A DNA stretch of 64,000 bases from Nemopilema nomurai (Eukaryota > Cnidaria > Scyphozoa > Rhizostomeae > Rhizostomatidae): positions 496,001-560,000 of the forward strand of contig ML133458.1 of assembly GCA_003864495.1 (NCBI GenBank), in the 5' to 3' direction. A program made the translations under genes and the position numbers. Every line of letters starts with the position of its first letter. The stretch's first letter is position 1. Positions 36,801 to 46,533 of this stretch are shown one piece after another. Below the pieces are notes generated by a model, which saw only the letters and a program-made list of their open reading frames with translations, did not search any database and had not been told where the DNA came from.

Positions 36801-39643
36801 AATGGAGTTTGAGTAATGGTTTTGTTATGATGATGTAGATAATCAAGACTGAGTTTCCCTTAGTGTGAAACTACCTTACGACTTAAAGCTCTACCACAGT
36901 TAGATAAGAGGGGGGTTCGTATTTGAATGGGGTACATAAAGTAGAAATCGTATCTTGTCTCAACAATTCTTCCTAGGATCGTAGTAGCCATAAGGTGGAT
37001 GTGTACTTATTGGTGACTTATATACCTCTGCAAAGAAATCCTATGAAACCAAATGTGATTTTCAAAACGAAGGAAAATATGATTTACTGATGGTAGACAA
37101 CTTGAGTAGCGGAACATTGATTTCGAGTGTACATGCAGCCTAAAAAATGGGTTTTAGCTCTTTAAAGAAGGATGCCTAGCTCGAGCATTTGTATTGCAGT
37201 TATCAACCTAATATAGGGTGGTTTATATTAAAGATTCAAAGAAAGAATTCACTGATGTCTTGCTAGGCCTGGTGTGCAAATACCACCACTGCAACATCAT
37301 CCTTTACATCTACAAAAACTCTTTCAATGGGCGCACTATTGTTCCACAGTATTTAAGCCACAAAAAGCTCTCTCATTCTTTGACACATTTTCAACACAAA
37401 TTTGCATAACGTTTTCATTATCATGGCCTAACATCGGAGACACTGATTACTTTTTTCTACTCTGATAAATGCTTGTATACACAAAAAGGTGTTACCTATG
37501 ACGCACCGGTGCAAAACCTAGTGTGTTGGATGGGAGCGATAAATCGCGCGTTCAGTGATAAATCAATGATTTCTTGTAGCGAGCAATTTCTTGTCACTAA
37601 ACATTTTGAGCTCCGCTGTCAAAATTGGCCGAGTTTATTCTAATATACCGCCGCGATGAATCATTGAGCCTGTGCTAATGACAAGCTTTGATCTACCGAT
37701 TTCACACGAAGGCTGAAAGAATATTAACCACCATCAGCAACATATTTTCTGACAAACGCATCACCTTCTCGCGCAGTGCTATATATAATTTGATTTAATT
37801 TGACTCTAATAATAATTTGACCTATAATTACGATAATTCTCTTTTGGGTGAAGGCGAAAAGAAAACAGTTATCAAGTGCTAGACAGGGCTTTGTACATTT
37901 GGCAAAACGGAGAATGAAAAAAAGCATTTAAGAGAGTAAAAAGAGAGAATCGGAGCATGAGTAAAAAAGAAGAAAATCGGAGCTGCATCAACCGATGACT
38001 CATTAAAGTTAGAAAGTAATGAGGAGATAACTGGCTTCCTGGCTTCCTTCGAGAGTAATGAATTTCAACATGTTAAGCAAACGACGGAGTTTCTCGATTG
38101 AAACGTATGGAACGCCAGTCAAATTATTTTTTGTTCACCAAGTAAATTTGAATCGCGGAGCCCGCGCTGATTATATGAGCCATTTGCTACACGCGTCAAT
38201 GTCTGAGCTTGGGAGCCCTGCACTTATTTATATTTTGCTCTTTCTGTGCAACCCAGCATCGCTCCCTAACTGCTTTTAAAGGAGCCATTACTGTTGCTTC
38301 TTTTCATGGAAACTGCAATTTGTGAATCAAAATGAATAAGAGCTGATTTTGTAATAAATCGATCCATCCTAAACACATTTCCCCTTCTTGAAATAAATTT
38401 CTTTTCTTAAATTTATTTCCTAAACAACATAAGAAGACCATTCTATTGCACACATGCTGAAAATCTCATGTCACCGGCTGATGCTAAGAAAAAATTTGAA
38501 ATGTGATACATACCTGACCAGGTGTATCATCTTTAGTTAGATCAACAAATGTTGTTCCACTTTCTTTTGTCAAGTCAACAAAGTCTTGAGTAGAAGACTC
38601 TATGTAATAAAAAGTAGAAAGCATATTGGTAAACAATGTAGAGCAATTAAAAGAGTGGTGCCAGCAAGAACAGCCAGTACTAGAAGCTTTCAAAAGCTGG
38701 ATAATGCTATCCACACATTTAGCCCATCTTTCCAAAAGAAAGGTTTGCATGTTTGTTATTATGCCATCCTGGTTCCCAGATTGGAAGGTTTACATACAAG
38801 TTGGGATGCTGAGGCTCAATTTGACAGCTATAGTTAAACTTCAAGAAAATTTTGCAGATGGGAATGAACTCCATTTTTCAGAAATTTTGCATATCCATTT
38901 CTATTTATCAACACCCCCCTTTAACTATGTATTTCATGCAAAAATTCATCCCCCAATTTTTTGGTTAAAATTTTTGGAAAAATTTAAGCATTTCAATCTA
39001 TTTTAAACCACCATTTTAGGGTTTTCGAAAAGAAGTCCAATCCCACTCCTTATTTGACATCCCCTTAAATTAGGAACTTGAGAGTACACAGCTAAAAAAT
39101 GCCACCTTGATCAAAAAGCGCTGCTGCAGATAAACTTTCCAGTCAGAGGACAATAGGCAATGGGTGAGGTTGCAGGTAGGTATGTTCCACTTTCCATTTC
39201 TTTTGAGAAACTAAAGCAAAACTCTTGTACACATAATCTTGAGTGCCTAGTACACTGGGAGATGCCTAGTATTACATTTCAAAACATTATAACTTTTGGG
39301 TCTCCTAAAGATTCAAACATTCCAATTTATTTACTTAGGTACTGTCAGTCACATTTCTTAAACAAGCCCTAAAATATATCATGGGGTAACCAATTCTCAG
39401 ATAATGCTGCGACATGAGAGGAATCAAAAAATTTTGGTTCAACATTTGTCTCACACCTAGGTACCTTCAAATTAAATCCAAAATATAAATATAGTTATAC
39501 AATGAGAAAAATAGATCACCTGTTATATTCAAAGTTTCAACATCTATAACTGCATCTAAAGATCCAGCTTCTTGCTCAGCCAAATTGACATCATTTTCTC
39601 TCACTTCATTATCATTTGATTGAGATACTTCAATTTGCTCCAT
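33853..39643 (-). CDS. RNF4: RNF4-type SUMO-targeted RING E3 ubiquitin ligase
   Basis: Six coding exons on the minus strand, all with GT/AG ends and matching phases: 39520-39643, 38514-38599, 36383-36401 (19 nt), 35454-35547, 35015-35096 and 33853-34005. They give 185 aa; human RNF4 is 190. Two SUMO-interacting motifs, FVDLT, lie at residues 48-52 and 59-63, followed by an arginine-rich stretch (~73-83, RRQRARRRGLR) as in RNF4. The C-terminal RING has C126, C129, C149, H151, C154, C157, C168 and C171 (CPIC...STTCGHIFCSTC...CPTC). The protein ends HHPIFI, matching the YHPIYI tail of vertebrate RNF4. Family knowledge: a nuclear dimeric E3 that recognises poly-SUMO chains and ubiquitinates them for proteasomal turnover. 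ATG at 39643 is followed by an acidic leader. Possible minus-strand poly(A) signals lie at 33475-33470 and 33375-33370. Introns 1 and 3 carry MITE-like copies. Confidence 0.93.
35605..35868 (+). mobile_element. MITE-like element, copy A (RNF4 intron 3)
   Basis: 264-bp non-coding element. It begins TACTCTCAAGTTCCTAATT and ends with a near-complementary AATTAGAGACTTGAGAGTA, so it has terminal inverted repeats of about 19 bp inside TA dinucleotides, as for Tc1/mariner-type non-autonomous elements. It contains an 11-bp G run and a 14-bp C run. Confidence 0.75.
36589..36694. repeat. Inverted repeat / foldback in RNF4 intron 2
   Basis: The left arm 36589-36614 (ATATCTTTCCCCTCCCCC...) is largely complementary to the right arm 36667-36694 (GGAGGGGTGGGGGGAGATAT), with about 52 bp between them. 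Confidence 0.6.
38832..39086 (-). mobile_element. MITE-like element, copy B (RNF4 intron 1)
   Basis: About 255 bp, related to copy A in reverse orientation. The intact terminus at 39086 reads TAGGAACTTGAGAGTA. The other terminus (around 38832-38845) is degraded. Shared internal blocks include AAATGGGNATG and the AATGGGGG/CCCCATT tracts. Confidence 0.65.
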
Positions 39644-40909
39644 TGAAAATAGTTAATATTGTCCTACCTAAAACAAAATTAGATAATATAACAAACTCGG
39701 ACTAAACCGCTATGGAGCAAAAACAAAAAACTAAGATAGGTGAAAGATCAGAATAGGTAAAAATATAAATTTGGGAATGCCAAAAGAATTATTGGCTTTC
39801 CCAAAATATAATATTGCTTTCCGTTTTTACAAGACCTGATTTTCTGTTATACAAGTCTGAATATTCTTAAAAAAATTTCATCTTGAGCCTAAGATTATTC
39901 TAGCCAAACAGGCACAAATTCACCTTAAGATCAAGGGTGTAATATTTTTTTTGATGTGTTACTTCATCATAAATTTCAACAACAACAAACAGAAAAAAAA
40001 TTTGTTTCCAAAATGCCAAATCTAATAATACAAATATAATCCTAATCCAAAAGCATTATTTCAATTCTGTGACAGTTTTTTGTGTTTGGAGAAAACTCAG
40101 TTAAGAAAAGTTTTAGTTTTGATGAAGGTTGAGCCTGAAATTATTTATATTATTCTTTAATTTATATAACTTTGAGCCTTAATATTTTCATAAACTTTTA
40201 TCCTTATTAAAAGTGTGTAATGTAAGTTTATTGACGTGACTGTAAAATGAGAAAATCGAATGGATGCAAAAAGTTCTTCATTATGTGCCAAAGAATTCTT
40301 TTAAAATGGTAGTTGGAATGACTTTTAACCCATCCAAAAATATCAAAATGCAATATAATTGGTTGTAAACTGAAAGGAATGAATTTTTTTCGATAAAATC
40401 CTGCTCTTGCTTTGTTGATTTTTGCTTGGCATTTGGAAAAGACTTAACGACGTCTCTTTTACTTTGATGTGGCTCGTGAGAATCTGAATGAAGTATTTCA
40501 ACATTTTGTCAGATAACTGTATGGTGTGATAGCTGTAGATTCTAATAGTAGGGACATTTTGAAGCAATAATTTATTTTTCTAGAAGCAATACAAAAATAG
40601 GCATACCCTTGATCTTAGCTCGGTTGCTTCTAAAAACAAAGATGGTAGCACCCGTTTAATGTAAGGCCAAACATATAGAGTATTCTTACCGAACATTCAT
40701 AAAGCCACCTACTAAGAAATTATGATGTTAAATTGTCACAGTTCGCATCTGCTTTTCCACCGCCTTGGCAAAAAGCCTGTTCAGTTCTCCCTTACCGCGC
40801 AATTTCTGAACTGATAACGGTTAACTGTGACAATTACAGCACAGGGAGACACTGAGAAAAAGTTCTGGGTCCTTCCAGTTTCTTCCACTGCGAGGGCGAG
40901 AAGCCTGCC

Positions 40910-41149
40910 TACTCTCAAGCTCCTAATTATAGGGGGGTCTACTAAGGAGGGAGTCAGCATTCTTATAAAAATACCTAAAATGGGAAGGGGGGCTATGATG
41001 CGCTGAAATGCTTAGTTTTCCCGAAAATTGTAACTAAATAATAGGGGGGGATGACTTTTTATATTAAAAATGTTATTAGGGGGTGTTAATAAACGGAAAT
41101 GGGTATGAAGAATGGAGTTTAGCCCTCCTACTACTAAGAACTTGAGATA
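40910..41149 (+). mobile_element. MITE-like element, copy C (RNF4-PBDC1 spacer)
   Basis: 240 bp starting TACTCTCAAGCTCCTAATTA and ending TAAGAACTTGAGATA. It shares interior blocks with copy A (GCTGAAATG, GATGACTTTTT, GGAAATGGGTATG). It lies about 420 bp upstream of the proposed PBDC1 start codon. Confidence 0.7.
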
Positions 41150-41267
41150 ACAACTTTTCGAAAAAAACTTTCAGAGTGCGAGTTTCGATGTAGAACTTTT
41201 TACGTTTGATAAGGGGAACAACTGTGAGAGATCGCTCCAGCGAGCTTCTTACAATTGCTCAAAATTA

Positions 41268-41506
41268 CTACTTCATTATGAAATAATTCTTCACTACATC
41301 AAATCTGAGCTTGAAATTCACGCCTGCCATATTTGAATAACGTATCTGTATTGACAAAAATGTATAGAGATCTGGGTCAATAAAATCCACGAGTTTTTCT
41401 GTAACATTTGATTTTTTATAATTTTTCATTGGAGCAATAAATGGCCTCGTTTTCAAATGAAGCCTCACTTTCGATGCAAAATTCACTTCAATTTTCTTGG
41501 TAACAA
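41268..41506 (-). CDS. Candidate exon antisense to the PBDC1 5' region
   Basis: Minus-strand frame of 78 codons plus a stop after CGTGTTCAG. It includes RLHLKTRPFIAPMKNYKK and DFIDPDLYTFLSI. It ends just upstream of the proposed PBDC1 start. No further exon was recognised and the composition could arise by chance in AT-rich DNA. Confidence 0.18.
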
Positions 41507-41572
41507 CTGAACACGAGGATACTGACGTCGAGAAGGAAGAAGGGTGTTTATGTTTTAAAACTTGCCCAAGCA

Positions 41573-44500
41573 ATGGAGGATTTCATATCATCTTCGGTGA
41601 GAATTGTTACAAATACTTATTTAGAGATCTGAATTTGTTGTTCTTTTTGCTTCTTAAACAATTAATGCAACCCTACATGATCACGATTCATTTTAACAAC
41701 CGAGCGAAAGAAAATATGGTTAGAAATTCAACCAGGATGAGTTCTGATTCAACATTTAAAAACTACTGTGTGGCACGAAGCAAACAAGGTTATTTAAATC
41801 TCGATGATCAACAATGCTTCCTGTATTTCATAAATACAGGAGGGGGGGGGGGCGGGGGCCATGGCCCTCGCACTTTTTTGTGAAACAATAGAGCTTTTCT
41901 AAATATCTTTTGTTATAATTGTTAAAATCTTCCTTGGCCCACTCCATCTTCCAACCTGCGTCGGAGCCCATGATTTTACCTTGCTGTTGATAGTTTGAAA
42001 TATATTTTGTATTGATGTTCAATTATAAAGACTACAATTATTGCAGGGGGTTGAAAATGCCTACAAGGCTGCCAATATGTTGAGCATGGACGCTTCAAAT
42101 TATGGGAATGATGTGAGTATTTTTGCTTAATTTTTCTTCACGCTTTGCTGCTTATTGAAACGAAAGAACTTGAAATGTTATATATCTTGGAAATCTTGTT
42201 TTGTTTTGTGCCTGTTATGTAAATATCAATTTATTGATTTCAGGCTTCATATGAGTATATGTGGGCAGTGAAAACTTTCAAGTATGCAGAAACCCATTTC
42301 AAGGTAATCATTGAAATACATTTTTACTTGCTCTCTCCTTTTTTGGAACTGAAATGTAGATGGTATTGTTGAATGGAAGAATTGTCCTCATTATAGATAT
42401 CAAGCAACCCATGGGGTAGGCAACTTTAAAATGGTTTCAAGCTTCCTTTGATCTGATATTGTGGTTGTAAAAATATCTTAATAAACAAAAAGGTAAAATG
42501 TTAAAATGTTTTTTGTTGTTTTAAAGGTTTAGGTAGTTTTAGGTATATCTCAATTGTGAAATATTTTTCAGCTCATCAGTGCCTTTGACCCATCAAAACT
42601 GAGACTCACAAAGTAAGTTTTCAATTTAGTGCATAGAACCTTGTTTTGGTATTATTCATGAGTCAACCTGTTAGTAAAAATTTTGAGCTTTTTCCTTTTG
42701 TCATAAATGTCTAAATTTTATGTGATAAGTGCTTTATCTAAAAATACTCCAGTTAAACTTTTCAGATATATTCCCATTTGACAACAATAAATCCTTTCAT
42801 TAGGAATTCGAAAACTGGTTTTGGTTAAGATCTGTTAATTTTCTTTTTTAGATATGATGACCAAATATATAGAATGTTCAAACGATTTTTCAAAAACTTT
42901 AAGGTATGCTGGTTTTATATATTAGTATTATCCATGTTGTTGTTCTGGCTATGCTTTCTAAATTCCTAGCTGGTCAGTTCGAACCATGGACAGATGATTT
43001 GCTTTACTTGCCTTACTGTGCAGAAAACCATCAAAACTAATTAATGTGCCTCTATTGATAAGCTTATGATTAAAGCACCAAGTAGTATTAAATAACTGAA
43101 GCTATAACAAGTAATACTTGCTCTTGATCAAGTTTAAGATTCTTTTTACATGTATACGCTTAAGCAAAAATGGTTCATCACAGCTTTGTGTCTTCTTGGG
43201 GATTATATCCATCAACATTATTTTCAAAATTAGTAAGTCATCTTGAAACGTTAATAGTGTAAAGTGTCTTATTTTTAGATTGATGTCATTGATATAGACA
43301 GTTTGAAGACTGAAACTTCAAAAGCAGTGAGTTACCTACTAGAAATTACCTGTTGTCAATTGATCCTTGATATTAGCCTCTTTTGTTTAACCAATATCAA
43401 TTCACTCTAAAACAATAAACAATTAACTATAGCCAAAACGTAAATAGATGAGATTAGATAAAGGTCACAGATATATCCTGCATTTACTTCCTGTGTAAAT
43501 TCTATAACCTTGACTAGAGTCTTGTGCAGTTTAGGTGCAGAATTTCTGGTTGCCATTCACTTAATGCATTATCTTGTTATTTGGAAAATCATGTCCTAAT
43601 TGTTTGGGAGATATGTTTTGCTGAGATCAACATTATTCTGAACAAAATATTATATTTGGTTGAGCAAGCAAGTATGCAAGCATGTTATTGAAGATTATAA
43701 AGTGTTTCTTTAAGTTTTATGTTGATAATACTATCAAAGCTAAAATTGGATCTATATTTAATTTCAGGCACATTTATGTGATTTTACATCATATGCTGCC
43801 TGATGATGCCATTAAAGATTAAACTTCAGGTAGCAGATTAGAGCTGCGTCTTTCAATATGAATATTATTCATAAACCACAGACATGTATATATGTGATCA
43901 TCTTTTACCAGAAATGGCGGCCATTTTGTGAACATTTCAAAGGAAAAGTTGAAGACTACAATTTCGGAACTTTACTCAGGTAAACTTTGCAACCTCTGCT
44001 ACATGAATACAGAAAATTGGCAAACAGAAATATTGTGTAGAAATTTCTGAAGAAGTTTTTACCAGAAAGTTATCATCAGAGACAGTACATTGATACAATG
44101 AAAACAGTGACATTTTAACAGAGTACCAGTATTATAATTTATCAGATTTAATTGCATCTTTATAGCCTTTTTGCTGCTCTCTTGTAGAATAGAACCTTTT
44201 AGCTATATCAGGGACGCAAAATGTTCTCATTCGATTTTACATTTTCAAAAGCCTTTTTATTTCACGGAGGTGACAACTGTTTACAAGTTATGCCATTTGA
44301 AATCTCTTCCTAATTGCAAGATTGATGTTTGCACCTTCTGTCTTATGCAAGCTCTTTGTTTGCTCATTGGCACTTATTTTCTGTTTTTCTTGCTCTTTAG
44401 AATGGATTGTTCCAAAGGGTACACTGAAGACAACACAGAGCTTGGTAAGGGTTTTTCAAATTTTTTAATCATTGATTTTAAATTTTTTGTCTCTAAAACT

Positions 44501-45129
44501 GATGTCACTGTTGTTAAATTTTAAATCACTAACAACTGATGTCAGCAACAATCAATGTCACTAATAACCAATGTCACTAACAACCAATGTCACTAACAAC
44601 CAATGTCACTAACAACCGATGTCACCAATAACCAATCTCACCCCCAAAACGACCCCCTTGGTAAACTGTGTTCAGGGGTCAAACATTCACCTTAAAACTG
44701 TTCAAGACATTTGCTCACATATAAGTATGTTTTCTTGTGAAATTAGTGTCAATGCTTGTGATTTTTGGTTTTCAATAACTGCTTGGGTCAGATGAGATGA
44801 AAGTAGTAAAATTAAATTGCCAGTCAAGTATATGTAAGAAATGATATGTTAAAATAGAAAGAACTTCCTGACAACTTCAAAACAACATTATGGTTTTTTC
44901 AGTCACCAGAATTCAATTTCTTGCAATTGAGTTGGCAAGGAATCGACGAGGGCTCAACACATTTCACACAAATGGCGACAAAGTGGAAGGCAAGTTGTTA
45001 GATAAAAAGACTATTGACAGGGAATGTATTAAAGAGGAAGATAAAGAGGCAAAGGAAACTGCCCACACAGCAGAGCCCAAGGAAACAGAGTGTGGTGAAG
45101 AAGCAGCTACTGCAGATACATCAAGCTGA
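41573..45129 (+). CDS. PBDC1: PBDC1 (polysaccharide biosynthesis domain-containing protein 1)
   Basis: Nine coding exons with matching phases: 41573-41596, 42047-42112, 42244-42303, 42572-42612, 42852-42903, 43279-43326, 43912-43979, 44401-44444 and 44903-45129, giving 209 aa. Family blocks in order are NYGNDASYEYMWAVKTFKYA, HFKLISAFDPSKLRLTK, YDDQIYRMFKRFFKNFKIDV, KWRPFCEHFKGKVEDYNFGT, MDCSKGYTEDNTEL and RIQFLAIELARNRRG. Each aligns with the human protein as I recall it (SYGNDPDIEMAWAM, KLISSVDP, DDQIYSEFRKNF, KWRPFCLKFNGIVEDFNYGTLLR, DCSQGYTEEN, RIQFFAIEIARNREG). A Lys/Glu-rich acidic tail follows, as in mammals. The molecular function is poorly defined; the name comes from a yeast-related domain. 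The first exon codes only eight residues and is inferred from its good Kozak context and phase-0 donor TCG|GTGAGA; all later exons are secure. AATAAA near 45357 could be the poly(A) signal. Confidence 0.93.
44527..44641. repeat. 16-bp minisatellite in the last PBDC1 intron
   Basis: About seven units of AACAACCAATGTCACT and variants, in tandem between PBDC1 exons 8 and 9. Confidence 0.85.
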
Positions 45130-46533
45130 CATCATTGACTTATAGGTACCTTCCTATTAAGGCTTTTTGGAGGCCAATGAAAGATTTCCACAGATTGCAA
45201 CTCATAAATAATTTCATGTCAACAATGTAACTACAGGTTTAACTCTTGAAGGTTTTCAGTATGCAGCCAGACATAATTTTTCTACTAAAAACCATTAAGG
45301 CAGGCAAAGTTTTTAACCTGTACAAATCACAAGATATTAATATCTATACATAACAACAAATAAACAGGACTTTGCTAAAATACTGATTTGGAAATACGAT
45401 TCTCAATTTCTAAAACAACCGAAACGACTTTTATGAGCTGCTCAAGTAGTTCAAAACACCCATTACCCATTGTTTTCTTATTGTATTTTCTTTTGTTTAC
45501 TTCTGTTAAGGATTCATTCAGGGTAACGTAGATGGCTACTTTGCAGGGCATGCGACGTTTCTCTGTGAAAAGTGGGTTTTGTCTTTTGGGTCTTAGATGT
45601 ATAACTGAAAGCAGTTTTTTAAGAAGGAATCCTCTGCAGTATATACTGTGTCTTGTCTTTACAAATCATCTCCCCTTGGTTCACAACGTGAAAATACTTG
45701 TATACGAATGACAAAGAAGACCTTTTGCTAAATCTCATTACATGTAAGTCATGAAAAATTCAAAACTAGACCCTTGTGAAAAGAAGCTACGCCAGGCTCC
45801 TAAAAGATCTGTCTTGGCCTTATTGTAAAAAACTGCTTTAATTTGTCTAGGATACAAGGGATGGGTCGATACTTTGTAATATTCCTATTTCAGCGCACAA
45901 TTGACCCTCAATTTTTACAGAAAATTGTTGAGTAGGCCTTGGAACAAAAAACTGGCCGATCATCAGCCCTTTAAAACCCAAAAACTTTTTTCCTCTTAAA
46001 ATAAACTAGAAGTCAATTGTTGACAAATTGTGAGCTAACACAAACAAAATCTAACATGACCATCCGCTACTGACTCATGGCGGGGCACTCCGCAGTTAAT
46101 CCTGTGATCTTGTTGTGTTCTTTTTCGTACAAAGTGCCATATGACAGCAGAATTTGTTGATAAAAGCTCCCCCTTTTTCAAATTTCTCCCAGTCATCCTT
46201 TCTGCATCAAGTAGACCATTAGCTATAAAACACAGGGCACATGGTATCGCAAAGCCACTAACTAGTATGTCTGCACCAATAACTCAGCACGGCAGAACAA
46301 ATGGGCTACCTTCTCTCAGCACGGCTACCTTTCATTTTGCAATTTCAGTGCTCATTAACAGCACTGGTATAAGATACTAACGTGCGAAAAGTCTCAGCCA
46401 GACTGTAATGTGTTACCGCCCAACACTGCATACTTGCATCGTACTTGCACACAGTATCCAAATAGCGGTGTCTCACCAAGACCACGATGGACGCACCGTT
46501 TGAAACCCTTTGCTTCCACCGTGAGCTGTTCCA
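45130..46533. other. Spacer between convergent PBDC1 and GTPase genes
   Basis: Presumed 3' UTRs. AATAAA near 45357 suits PBDC1. No further gene was recognised; an ATG-initiated frame at 46141-46380 has no known motif. Confidence 0.5.

Larger units (their letters stand above)
39644..41572. promoter_or_regulatory. Divergent RNF4/PBDC1 intergenic region
   Basis: A 1.9-kb spacer between oppositely oriented start codons, so it should hold both promoters. It contains MITE copy C. I saw no convincing TATA box for either gene, as is usual for housekeeping promoters. Confidence 0.5.

Noticed and set aside
38626..39006. 126-codon plus-strand frame
   Set aside because: It lies antisense within RNF4 intron 1, next to exon 2, and runs into MITE copy B.
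41497..41883. 128-codon plus-strand frame over the PBDC1 5' region
   Set aside because: It opens at TTG and ends in a poly-G tract. The real start appears to be the ATG at 41573 in another frame.
44171..44524. 117-codon frame in PBDC1
   Set aside because: It crosses the intron 7/exon 8 boundary of PBDC1; only 44401-44444 in this area is coding, supported by homology and splice sites.
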